From positions 9,734,413 through 9,798,412 of the forward strand of contig JAJEKV010000003.1 in the NCBI GenBank assembly GCA_021234155.1: 64,000 nt of DNA, read 5' to 3'. Made by a program: the position numbers and the translations under genes. The notes beneath the pieces are model-generated. The model saw only the letters and a list, made by a program, of their open reading frames with translations, was not told the DNA's origin and did not search any database. Shown here one piece after another: positions 12,771 through 23,628 of the stretch (its first letter is position 1; each line of letters begins with the position of its first letter). Source of the DNA: Isoetes taiwanensis (taxonomy: Eukaryota; Streptophyta; Lycopodiopsida; Isoetales; Isoetaceae).

Positions 12771-13748
12771 TATTGCTACCTTACTAACAAATTAACTAAT
12801 TGTTGACATTTTTCTTATAACCTAACCATGACGTGCGTTAACAGGGCGTGACCTCGGCCTGTAGCTGCCGGATCTGGACTCCAGGCCATCGAATCCATGC
12901 CAAAATGTCCTGGCTACTTCCGATTTTGCTGCCAAAGAGGTTTCCAAGCCATTTCGGCCAGCTTATGGCCCTAATCCGGCAGTTCTGGATCAATTCTTAG
13001 GCACCAAGATCATGATATTTACAGCCAAATTGTACTCCAATCTTCCTGATTCTGCATTCTTTCCATATTTCGGTCTTTCTAAGGCCCAAATCGGCCCATT
13101 TCAGGGCGATTCTCATACTTTTCCAGCATGCCAAATCGGCAAGATCATGCCGTTCTTCCAACAGCATGCAAAGAAAAGACTGCCGTCTTGGCCTATTCTT
13201 GCTTCATCAATTTAGTTTTTAATCCATTCTTCGGGTTCTAGTCTGGGCTATTCAGATTACTTCAAGCATGGTTTAAGTGCTCGGCTCACCAGAACTAATT
13301 AGATCTATGATACTTTATGCAAGCTTTCAATATGCAGTCATAAAATATTTCCATATACAATCATGCAAGTTTATTCATGTCCACGCACTTATAATTTAAC
13401 TCCAAAAGTTCCAGAACAATCCTACTATATCACACAATTTTGCTACGCTAGAAAAACCCTAGGTGTAAGGCTTGATCCCCACCTGGAATCCCGCTTGCTT
13501 CCTCTGCACTTCAACATGCTCCCTGAGTTTTGCTCACACCCTGCTCCTTCAGCAATTCGACCGCAATCTATCGCCTTCCAAATGCTTCACACTGTACTTG
13601 TATTTATTATTAACCACCAGTATATTTATCCATATAATCTCTACATATACGATATATACTCTGCATGCATGGTATTTTAATTATTATTCCTTTGCATCCT
13701 TTAATAAAATAATTCCACAATGTACCTCAAAATCCTAGGTCCGTTACA
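12771..13748 (-). repeat. 3' LTR of a minus-strand chromovirus (boundary uncertain)
   Basis: Read on the minus strand, an LTR-like sequence starts with TGTAACGGACC at 13748, immediately after a purine-rich tract and the end of pol. This is the usual position of the 3' LTR. The distal border is not resolved; it may lie near 12771 or extend through the tandem array to about 7852. No gene is seen here. Confidence 0.55.
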
Positions 13749-13761
13749 GTCTCTCCTCCAA
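13749..13761 (-). other. Polypurine tract
   Basis: On the minus strand GGAGGAGAGAC lies directly 5' of TGTAACGG. It sits between the pol stop (13779-13781) and the LTR, so it is the likely plus-strand primer of the chromovirus. Confidence 0.6.
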
Positions 13762-13778
13762 AAATTCAACCCATGTCC

Positions 13779-14945
13779 TCATGGGCGCATCTCCGGGAAC
13801 TTACGAAGAATCCAATTGGCATCTTCCCAGGTGGCATCTTCCTCAAGACAACCCGCCCATTGAACCAAAAATCTCCGTATTGTTCGCCTCCTTAAGCGAC
13901 GGGTTTCCTCTCGCAGAATACTTTCTGGTCGGGGGTACAAAAAGTTCTCCCTGCTTACTAAATCATCGTCCCCAGCACATGGAAAGGATCAAAAACATAC
14001 TTTCTCAAGTTACTCACATGAAAGACGTTATGTATTTTCAAGTGTGAAGGTAACTCCAACCTGTAAGCCACCTTTCCAATACGTTCCAAAATCTCATACG
14101 GACCCGCATACCTAGGGGCCCATTTACCTGCACTTTTAAATGCCAGTGAGCTCTGCTTGGGATTAATCCTCAAAAACACATAATCCCCTTTTTGAAATTC
14201 AAGTGGTCTACGTCTCTTGTCTGCATACTGTTTCTGTCTATTTTGTGCCACAACCAAATTCTGGCGAAGTCTCCTCAGTTGAGCATCCATGTCCTCCGCT
14301 ATTTCATTAGCTGCTTCAACATTGCATTGAGGATCCCTCCAACTAAGAGGACAACGACACTCCTTACCATACATTGCCTCAAAAGGACTCATTTTGATGG
14401 AATCTTGATAAGTGTTATTGTATGCAAACTCGGCCAAATACAAATAGGAATCCCATACCTTCGGTTGACTAGGCACATACATTCTGAGCATATCCTCAAA
14501 GACTTGATTAACTTGCTCCACTTGGCCATCTGCTTGAGGACGATAAGATGTACTGGCATATAACTTAGTTCCAATATTTTGAAATAACCCTTGCCAAAAT
14601 TGGCTCATAAACTTTGTATCTCGATCTGATGTAATAGTGGCTGGCACTCCATGGAACCTAAAGATCTCCTTAACAAATAACTTAGCAATATCCATGGCCG
14701 TAGCAGTAGTCTTTGTAGGCATAAAATGGGCATGCTTGGTTAGTCGATCAACCATAACATAGATTGCATCATAACCTGAACGTGTCCGAGGAAGCTCAAC
14801 AATGAAGTCATGGAAATACTCTCCCACTTAGAAGACGGAATTACTATAGGTTGTAATTCTCCAGGCTCCCTAAACCTTGATGCTCTTACCTTTTGACAAG
14901 ATAAACACCTAGCCATATACTTCTTAACCATCCTGCAGGGCATCG
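13779..14945 (-). pseudogene. Ty3/gypsy chromovirus integrase with chromodomain, 5'-truncated
   Basis: This is the C-terminal part of pol from a chromovirus. The order is the end of the HHCC zinc-binding region (CLSCQKV), the DDE core with MVDRLTKH, TSDRDTKF and GQVEQVNQ (all three acidic residues present), a GPY-like region (YAGPYEIL), and a chromodomain with FLVQWAGCLEEDATWED. The family inserts cDNA into chromatin, often guided by the chromodomain. There are two frameshifts: near 14825 between the zinc-binding region and the core, and near 13975 just before the chromodomain. Reverse transcriptase and gag are missing, cut at about 14945 where a GC-rich LINE begins. It is not functional. Confidence 0.9.
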
Positions 14946-16260
14946 TCAGCGAGGGGGTCAAGTCTCATGGGCTACTCTACTCCTGTCCGTGCATTGAAAT
15001 CCCCAAGAAGGACGACCCTACCCAACTGCTTGTGCTGCTGTATGTCATCATATAGATCAACATAAGGGTCCATCCTATCCGCATCGGAGTGGCTGCGATA
15101 GAAGGTGCTCTCTGCGTGAGGGAAATAACAGGCTGAGTGAGAAGTAGATGGAGCGGAGGCAGCATGTGGCTGAGAGGGCATGGGTCGTGAGGGAGCAGGA
15201 GTAGGAGCAGGAGAAGGGGGGACTGTGGTAGGAGAAGCAGAAGCAGGGCCACGTTCAGCTGCGATTGGGGCTGCGGGGTCTGAGCAATAGCAGGCTGGCG
15301 AAAAATGTGCATCCTGCCCCAAACCAATCCTGCGGCACTTTCTTGGTGGCGGATGCCTCTGACCCTGACAAGCTTCTGTCTGCGTGCCTCTTGTTGTGCG
15401 GGTGTGAGGTCCCGGTCCACGTACAGGGACGTCCCCTTCAGCATCTTGCCCTGGCGCAATATGGCATCACGCACCTGCGCATCCGCAACCGCGAATATGA
15501 CAATGCGGTTACGACCCGGGCGCTGAGCCCCATGGCGGGCTGCTCGGAAAATGTGGACTGGCCCAAGGAATGTCATCCGATCGAGAATGTGTGTTCGGAT
15601 GTTGTGGGCGAGACTCTCCCCTCCTCTTCTGGCATGCCTCGGACTACCAGATTGTGGCCTCTCCGTCTGCGCTCTTGGAGTTCTGCGGCCTGCGGGTCAA
15701 AGGTGGGCGAGGGCCGGGGCCTGTGTTGGGGTGGTGGTGGTGGTGGCTGGGATGGCGTGGGGTGGCTTGAGTGCGGGACAACAGTGCGTAGTCCTGGCTG
15801 CCGGCGTGCAGGCTGTGCATACTGGGAGGGTTGCGGGGTAGCGGTCTGAGCCGCGTCCTCGGCCCTGTGAAGTCGGGAGCTCAGCCTGCTGCTGCTTGGC
15901 CATCTCCTGTCTGCACTGCTGTAGCTGACTATGAACCTCGGTAGGGAGACCCTGGCCCTGTCTATGGATGGCTGCCCGCAACCCCTGGAGCTCCAGGCTC
16001 TGAGTAGCGAGGGCATGCTCGAGCCCCAGCACACGGGCGTCCAGAGCTGGGCTTGCTGCTCCGATCGTACTTTGAAGAACCCGAAGCTGTGTCTGGCTGT
16101 CTGCAAGAGCGGCCTGCGCTCCCCGTGCCATGGTGGTGGCTTCCCCAACCTCTGACTGAAGCCAAGACACAGTGACCATCGTCTCGTGCATTGCCCGCTC
16201 CCTCTCCTGTGTGTCATGGTGTCCAGAGTGATGAACACAGAGTCTAGGCGGGCCCACATG
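14946..16260 (-). pseudogene. GC-rich L1-type LINE relic: ORF1 plus start of endonuclease
   Basis: On the minus strand, about 16257-15860 encodes a long coiled coil (heptad-like, rich in L, Q and A). A proline-rich linker with NLVVRGMPEEEGR follows (to about 15573). Next is an RRM/C-terminal domain pattern, RIVIFAVADAQVRDAIL and LYVDRDLTPAQQEARR, as in L1 ORF1 proteins, then a Pro/Ser-rich stretch and an endonuclease motif VVLLGDFNARTG near 14980. The parts lie in different frames, so it is broken. The endonuclease is cut at 14946 by the chromovirus junction. GC content is clearly above the surroundings, unlike the other LINEs here, which suggests a different or younger source. Confidence 0.7.
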
Positions 16261-16524
16261 TCAGCGAGCTCCGCCTGGTCTGTTGCTGTTCGAAGTGTGC
16301 CAGGCCAAGGCCATCTTCTACGTTCTGTGTGCGGGTCTCCAGGCCTGTGGTGCGGTTCTTCTCGACCACCAGTTGCCTTCTGAGCACATGGGGTGCCGAG
16401 GACTCCATCTCCACTGCCTAGGCAGGCTATGGCAGGCCTGTGGCCAGGCTAGGCAAGGCCAAGAGGCAGTTGGTTGGGCTATGGCAATGTCAGACAAATG
16501 TTGGAGCCTAGCTCAACATTATTC

Positions 16525-16700
16525 TGTGCGCTGACTTCCAAAGGCTATGGGATCTCTGGCTGTCAAAAGCGTGCTCGAAATCCAATTTGGGGACCCAAAA
16601 TCGCGGTCAGAGCACCTTTTGGGGGTTTGTTCTATGCGCTGACTTCCAAAGGCTATGGGGTCTCTGGCTGTAAAAAGCGTGCTCAGAATCCAATTTGGTT
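16525..16700 (+). repeat. ~105-bp tandem duplication
   Basis: The block GCGCTGACTTCCAAAGGC to AATCCAATTTGG occurs at about 16529-16591 and again at about 16637-16699, with a few substitutions. No gene is visible. It flanks the LINE relic. Confidence 0.7.
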
Positions 16701-18015
16701 TTTCCTTTGAGGGCCAATTTTTTGTCTTTAGCATGCTCCCCTTCAGCTTATGGCCGTGTCATCTATTTTTACCAAACTTATGCGGCCATTGGTTCGTCAT
16801 TTCAAGCATAAGGTATTCGTTGCACTTTCTATATAGATGATTTCTTGTTTAAGACCTAACAGGACAATGTTTTGCTTCTATATCTATCATTTTTCTTCAT
16901 TGTTTGGCCTAAATGCTAGTTTTGCTCACCAACAATCGTTCTCGGCCTTCTGTTTGATTCTTCTATGATGGTCCTTTGCTTCTCATCTATAAAGTTGAAA
17001 AAGTTTTTTCCACCGTTCCTCTTCCATTCTTTTTTCTCACACCAAGTGCTTGAGCTTTTAAGGCCACTTCGTATAATTTTTGGCTCTCATGTATTGGCTG
17101 TCACTCTCTTTTTCTATCACCTTATTAATCCTTTTCATTGGGATGCCCCTATCACCTTATCTTCTTTATTCTCGATGGAGATTGTACTTTGCGAGTCTAC
17201 AGCTATTTCTCTTAGTTTTCGCTCTCTTTCTCCTTTCAATCCCCCATCTTATGTGTTGGAATTTTTTGGTTTGGGGGTTGGCTGCTTCTCGCAAGCCAGT
17301 CTCATACGGATTTTATTAGCCTCCCCCCCCTCCCCCATTTTTTCTGATAATGAAGTTTCTTGTTTGTCTACTTGGCATGAACTTTTTCGTTTTTCTCAAA
17401 TCCTTTGTTTTGCCCTTCATTTTCTTTCTTCTCTCATTGTATATCAGAAAGGGTTCTTCTTCGACTGATATTCATTTCCTTGTCCTTGGATTTTTCTCCT
17501 TTGTTTTCATTTTTCCATTTTTCTGAACCAGCTTGGATCTCTCATTTTCAAAATGAATGGGTTGTTTATTTCTATCACCTCCCTTAGACAGATAAATTTG
17601 TCTTTACTCCTTGATATGCTAGTCACATTGATTCCGTATAGGGCCCTTATCATGTTGATCATTTTGTTTCGCCTCTCACAATCACAAAATTTTTGTCTAT
17701 AACACTCGCTTTGCTTACCCTCATCGTATTCCCCCTGATGCTTTTATATATGATTGGTACCTTTTTAATAGTTATTGTTTCCCTTCCCCATCCTTAGTTC
17801 CGCGTGCTTTACATCAGGTTGTAGCTTGTCGCACTGCATTATTTTAGTCATTTTACATTAGCTTTCCGCTCCTCAATAGCCACTTTTATGGACTGGCTCT
17901 ACTTGGCACCCTTTATTTCAGACGTTTCACTCTTTGATGCATTTTCACGGGCATTGCTACCCCATATCTACTTCTTTTGTCGGATGTTGCTGTCATGTTG
18001 CTCTTTATGTTTTTC
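16701..18015. other. Pyrimidine-rich stretch without supportable gene
   Basis: The + strand is strongly T/C-rich, which yields long hydrophobic reading frames (for example 16965-17468) that look like composition artefacts. It may be a decayed retrotransposon. I find no motif, splice pattern or repeat that supports a gene. Confidence 0.4.
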
Positions 18016-18023
18016 GTTGCAGT

Positions 18024-18176
18024 CATAGTGACATAATACGTATACGGAAATGAATACGGGGCTCCAAAAATGAGTACGGAATACGAATACGGAAAATATG
18101 CATACGAAGAATACGGGAATATTCCCTTCAGATATTCTACAAGAAACATGTTTGTACTCATTTTGATCAGCTTAAT

Positions 18177-18207
<31 letters not shown>

Positions 18208-19551
18208 GAGGAAACGGCAGAAATTGTATTACTGTATATGAGATTACATAGTTATACAAAAAACCAGGGATTATCCATCCATGAAAAAAGTGTTGACATC
18301 AGATTGTCAACGGCCCTATAATGGCCACTAGGAATAACTGAAGTAGAAAAACACTTTAAACCAAGAGTTCAGAGTTTAGCAAGACAAAGTTAAAGCCTTA
18401 GCTCATAATATATCTGGGACTCCATCAAGAGTGATAACAGCATAGGCCTCATCAGTATGCAGAAACATCAGGTCATCCAGCTCATTGGGCCCATATCCGG
18501 TAGAGTCTAGCAAGTGCATTATCCAGGAATCGCGTGCATCTTCATGTATCTTCTTCTTGGCAAGGAAGTATGGCTTAAGCTCCTGATTAAATGTCCAGAT
18601 ATCTGTATCCGCCAGCAGCCGATCAAAGGTAATGCAGCTGATCACTTCAGTCTTGACCCAAAACAGTGCATCAATAGCTTCACGAATGGAAAGCATGGGT
18701 GTGGCAGGATCCACCTCACGAGCATGACCTCCCGCGTGATGCCTCTTCAGCAGAAATTCTGTCAAGCACAGCATCCAAATCATTAAAGAGAATTGAAAAA
18801 AATTGGAAGAAACCATTAAAGGATCCCAAAGAATCCCAATTTCGATCATATTTCAAGCCACTCTTAGCTCTATGGGCCATAGCAGCCTCTGCTAAGAGGA
18901 CCTGAAAAGAGGCTTTGAGCTCATTTAAACTTGGGGCCGACCCCTCAATGGCCACTGCATTTCTGTGTTTCCATATGGCCCAGCAACTTAGTACTCTAAT
19001 TGTTCCTTTGAATGCTGAGGAATTCTCAAGATAATGGAGCAAAGAGGTATTATCTGTCGGGACCTGTTGCACCAAAGGTTGAATCCAATTCCAGAATCTC
19101 TATTTTTTAATTATAAGAACTGTTTAATCTTCTACTGCAATAGTAAGTAGTTATTTATCTGATAGTATTAAAATTCCAATATGGAGTGATCATCTAAAAG
19201 TGATTGATGCTTCATTTGCGTTGAAGGGCAACTCATTTGCAGCAGCTTCGTCTCCTCGAATCTGCAGCAGCTTCCACGACTCGCCGACTCGCCGCAGCTT
19301 CCACAAGGTACAGATTGTTAATGCTTACTTGTTTTTTCTCCCTTTCATTCGACGAGACTGATGGATGCCCTTTTTGACTTTTTTTTGGCTTGTAACAGAA
19401 TATGGGTGTATTCTGTGTAAATACGCCAGGAATACGGGCATATTCGGTTTCAAAGATTGAATACGGCGTATGGTGATTTTGAACACGGGATTTTTTAAAA
19501 ATCCGTATTCCCCGTATTCTAACATGAATACGGCCGTATTCTGTCACTGTG
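18024..19551. mobile_element. Non-autonomous hAT element with a nested LINE
   Basis: The termini are CATAGTGACATAATACG at 18024 and, reverse-complemented, CACAGTGACAGAATACG at 19551, matching at 15 of 17 positions. Both sides carry an 8-bp target duplication GTTGCAGT (18016-18023 and 19552-19559). An 8-bp duplication with CA-GTG ends is the hAT signature. Without the LINE the element is about 0.6 kb, rich in CGTATTC/GAATACG motifs, and has no transposase, so it depends on a relative. Confidence 0.88.
18181..19094 (-). mobile_element. 5'-truncated plant LINE inside the hAT
   Basis: A run of 27 T (18181-18207) is the poly-A tail of a minus-strand LINE. AATCTCT flanks the insert at 18174-18180 and 19095-19101, a likely target duplication. 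The minus strand encodes a zf-RVT/RNase H-proximal segment typical of plant LINEs, with RVLSCWAIWKHRNAVAIEG and a Pro-Ser-Leu-rich continuation (19075-18716), then a second frame (18849-18403). Reverse transcriptase and endonuclease are missing. It is a dead copy. Confidence 0.7.
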
Positions 19552-19696
19552 GTTGCAGTTCTTTATTCAATATTAGTTGCTAGCTTTTTTCGTTTCCACA
19601 TTATTTCATCTTATTCCTTCACATGAGGTACCATTATTTCATTTCACCCTCCCTTGGATTTTTTTCTCGGGCTCCATCCACTCCGAATGCTTATGT

Positions 19697-20252
19697 TCGC
19701 TTCGATCCGAGACATCGGATCGACATTCTAGGATGGGGCGAGCATGCATGTCTCGCATGCATGCATGCGGTGCATGCCCTCTCTAGTTGGGGTTTCGCTA
19801 TTTTAGGCGCGGTTCTGCATCAACGTCTCATCGGCGCTTCCTCTTCTCTCAGTAGTACCTTATTCTCTTTGAATTCTTTCCAGGCAGGGGAGGGGCTTCT
19901 TCCTGCTTGGTTTGGCCCATTTGGCGTTTCTGTCATGCTGTGGCATGCCCTTTCTCGGCCTCGGCCCTTCTTTAGCCTTCGTCCTGTGACCTTCGTCCTC
20001 GAATCTAATTTGATAAGGAAGTTCTCTGGTAGTCGGGCGGTTTGTTGGTTTCATGCGAGCCCCATTCTAGAATCGCTTCGATCCGAGACATCGGATCGAC
20101 ATTCTAGGATGGGGCGAGCATGCATGTCTCGCATGCATGCATGCATGCGGCGCATGCCCTCTCTGGTTGGGGTTTCGCTATTTTAGGCGCGGTTCTGCAT
20201 CAACGTCTCATCGGCGCTTCCTCTTCTCTCAGCAGTACCTTATTCTCTTTGA
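19697..20252 (+). repeat. Direct repeat pair, ~175 bp
   Basis: About 19697-19871 (CGCTTCGATCCGAGACATCG through TACCTTATTCTCTTTGAA) is repeated at about 20076-20252 with very few changes, mainly one more ATGC in the second copy. A shorter block, GGCGGTTTGTTGGTTTCATG to CCATTCTAGAAT, occurs at about 20035-20073 and again at 20708-20745. The interleaved order suggests duplication of a larger segment. The small reading frames here are not supported as genes. Confidence 0.8.
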
Positions 20253-20478
20253 ACCCACCCTTCCCCCCCTTCTTTGTTTATTGTATTGTGCACAAGTTTC
20301 TGTTTATCATGTTTTTCTTCCACCCCCTGGGTGATGTATTCTCTGGTATGTTTGTGTTGTCTCGTTTGTTGTGTTGGTGATGTGCAGGTACAGGTTGGCG
20401 AGCGGCATCTGTTTCGACTTCTCCATGCGGGGGTTTTTTTGGGAGCGATTTCTATGCCTTACGTTTGTCCAAGCCCCT

Positions 20479-20559
20479 TGCCGAAGGCTTATCACTAGGG
20501 TTTTTCCTCGAAAACCCGAAAAGGCGGGGTTTTTTAATCCCGGTGATAAGCTTTCGGCA
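20479..20559. repeat. Inverted repeat with 17-bp arms
   Basis: TGCCGAAGGCTTATCAC (20479-20495) pairs with GTGATAAGCTTTCGGCA (20543-20559), with one mismatch and a 47-bp loop rich in GGGTTTTT and AACCCG. It could be a small hairpin or the remains of a MITE. No target duplication was recognised. Confidence 0.6.
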
Positions 20560-20745
20560 GGTACATCAGCCACTCATCTTTTTTTGGGGTCCAAATGATA
20601 TAATTGGATTTTCCCTTTATTTTTCGTGGGTAGTTCGCATGTGTGCGGCTACCCACTGTCCACCATTGTAGAAAATCTGCTGAGATGAATGAGAAGCCTA
20701 TCTATCAGGCGGTTTGTTGGTTTCATGCGAGCCCCATTCTAGAAT

Positions 20746-21113
20746 GCTAGTTTTTGCCATCTTAACTATTGTGTCGCTAAAATTCTATGTGTTCTCTGCC
20801 TGCTTTCCCTTCTGTGGTTGTCGCCTTTTTTGTTTTTCCTCTTCTTCTATCAGCATTGCTTCTGCCGCCATATCCTTTTTTCATCAGTTGTTTAATCTTC
20901 CCTCTCTTTCTTTGTTGCCTCTACCCTCTTTGGCTCGTTAATCAATCTCTTGCCATTCCATTATCCCTCGTCCTTTATTGCCTCTTCTTCCCTATCATAA
21001 CTGCTCCATTTTTTCCATCCTAGGTAAAAGAATGCTAGGGTGTCTAAAAAAAAATGCCCTTACATTATGTATAATGTAGGGCAATGTAGGCACCCGTTAT
21101 TGTTTTTTTTTTT
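20746..21113. other. T/C-rich spacer, nothing recognised
   Basis: Low-complexity pyrimidine-rich sequence followed by a short palindrome-like TACATTATGTATAATGTA near 21062. No gene, RNA or element is supported. Confidence 0.4.
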
Positions 21114-23520
21114 TTGAATTATGGTTGGTTGGGATATGCAATTATTAGGATTAGCCACGTCACCAATTCAAAATTATGGGAGGCAGTGGCAACCAGAAAG
21201 GACATTCATTATGCTTTTTTCAGAGGGAGATTGCAAAGTGTTTCCTCTTTCGGGATAAAATTTGTCGCCCTTCCAATTTTCGGTGTTTCTGTGTGAGCAA
21301 AGAAGCAAATTCGATTGCATTTTACTTGTTCCTTGAAATACTTGCCCAAACTCAAGCAGTGGACGCCTTTGCCTCCCGAACTCACCCAGATTAAACAAGA
21401 ACATGAAAGCTACCGATTCTAGCAAGAAAGCAGAAAAAACAAGAGGAAAGTTCAAGCATTTGAAGAACCGGGGCAAAAAAGAAGACTTATTTGTGAAGAA
21501 CCCTCTGTTGTGAAAGCAAAGCATGTAAGATGTATCAATGCAGATGAAATTTTTCCAGATTTACAATAGATCATGGACGAGCAGTGGGTGCCTAAAGACA
21601 TATGGGAGTTCAAAGTATCTAGTGTGATCTGAAAATTTTAAGCGGGAGGTCACCAACTGCCATGTACCTGAGTACTTTGCTCGTGCCTTTGCCCTTCAAT
21701 TAACAGGTAAAAGGTAGATTGGCATACATTTAAAGTTTTGGCCAAAGATTTGGCAAAGGAAGGAGGAAAAGAATCTGCTATTGCAGAAGAAATTGAGACC
21801 TCTAAATCCACATCAAAGGTCCTTAAATTGCAGCAAGGATTTTACCCTAAGGAAGACCTTCAATTTACAGAAAATCGTGCCATGGACATCTAATTAGCAG
21901 CTCTTCCAAGGTGGAAGAATTGGATAATCAGCAGGCACAATGTGACAACATAAATAAGTTTTCAGGAAGAAAGGATGCACATGAAGAGGATCTAGCACAG
22001 ATTCAACAAGTCATTGATAGTGTTCTTGACGACGATAAGCAGAACAAACAGAGAGACATCAAGAATGTACAACAGGAGGTTGACCTTCTGATGAGGTTTT
22101 GAGCCAGGAAGGAAGAAATGTTGAAGAAAGTTCAGGAACCATTGGAGAAAGCCATTAGGGTAAATGAGTTATGTGAAAAGGGTATTGCAGAACTTGAGGA
22201 GGCTCATAAAATTCAGTTTGAGTGCTGCAGACGGCTTGATGATATGCACTTGTAAGTACATGATGCATTCTGCAGCGATTCTCCTTCCACTTAAAACAAG
22301 CTTAATGATCTCTCCAGCACAAGAAAATTTCATATTTGTGCATGGATGTGTTTTTTGTAGTAATGGCTTTGCCAATAATGAACCTATCCTAGTTGCTCCA
22401 TGCGAGCATTCATTTCATGTCTTTTGTTTCGCATATTCTATTCCTGCTGGACTATCCTACCCAAAAGCATGCAAATGGGACGAAAACATTTCAAAGATCT
22501 TGGGTGTGTACACTGGAGATAAGCAATATTTCATAATCTATGTTTAATTTGCTGCACATAGGGTTACTACAATGTAGAATCTGTTTACATGGATATTGCT
22601 GCACTTAAAGTTTTGCTATAGCATGTAGGAGTGTACTGGTTCGTTTATACTTATAGTTCCATGGCTTGCATGTCATACATATATGTGTTTCTTACATACA
22701 TATTGTATATTCACAATGTAGGGTCCTAGATGTAGAACATTAATACATAAAATTAGGAGTTGTATGATGAGTTTTGTGGCTGAACATTTAGAGGTTTGTT
22801 ATGTAATAGAATTGTCTGGTATGTACATATGCATATATTGGAGGACATTTTATGTACATTACATGTACATTCCATCTACATAAATAGTTGTTTACATGTA
22901 TATGTACTCATAGTACTTCAATGTAGATCAATTCTAGAAATATGTACCGATATTTTCCAATAAAATAGTTAGAGACTGATATCTAACTGTTATGTGTCGA
23001 TTTATTTTCAGAGCTTCAAAGTGCCAAAAAAACAACTGAGCAGAAACTACACCATAGACCAGGTGAGCATTTTTTTGCATTGTGTTTGAAGAAGCAATTT
23101 CCGATTCTTGGCTCAGTTTTCACAGTTTTCGAGGTTCCAAAAAAAATTAAAGTGCAAGAAGATGTAGCCGAGGGAAAGAAAGCCGTGATTGAAGGAAAAA
23201 ACGAACTCACTATTCCTACCGTGGTACAGGTTGAGGAAGCTAGCACTTCAAGTGTGCACTGTGACATTCCAGATTATGACGAGGACTCGAGAGATTGAGA
23301 AAGCAGCAAAGGCCACATCTAGAAAAGTAAAGGCAGCAGCAGAAAATGTGATCCCAAAGAAGAAGTCCACACCTAAAAAGGCACAGAAGAAGAAAATAAA
23401 ACCAGTAGAAACAGGTATGAAAGCATTTTATTTCATGGTACAACATTTGAGAAGTCCATGACATCCATGTTTACAACTCTTAATCAAGAAGAATCTTCCG
23501 AGCGTGAAGATATAGAGTAG
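21114..23520 (+). pseudogene. Relic of a multi-exon gene: coiled coil, RING-like fold, Lys-rich tail
   Basis: Coding-like pieces follow one another on the + strand. About 21720-22110 is charged and coiled-coil-like (ESAIAEEIETSK; DLAQIQQVIDSVLDDDKQNK), continuing to 22250 and ending at a canonical GTAAGT donor. About 22325-22545 has CVFCSNGFANNEPILVAPC plus EHSFHVFC, a RING-like Cys/His pattern. An acceptor TTTTCAG at about 23010 leads to an exon with a GTGAGC donor near 23062, then an acidic piece (23080-23298) and a Lys-rich tail KKKSTPKKAQKKK (about 23360-23400). In-frame stops (about 21890, 22100) and a one-base shift near 23296 break it. It may be a captured host gene or a decayed transposon gene. 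The exact family is not recognised. Confidence 0.4.
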
Positions 23521-23628
23521 GATCACTAGCACCCCGAATTTTGGTCCACTTTTGAAAAGTTCTTTATTCAGAGATTTCAAAAAAACCTACATGTAGATCT
23601 GTGGAGGTGTGGTTTTACTAACTAACGG

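Noticed and set aside
15265-15849. 194-residue + strand ORF in the GC-rich region
   Set aside because: Shadow of the minus-strand LINE ORF1, which has recognisable domain motifs; GC-rich DNA has few stops.
16965-17468. 167-residue hydrophobic ORF, possible membrane protein
   Set aside because: It lies in strongly T/C-rich DNA, where hydrophobic codons are expected; no homologous motif and no context.
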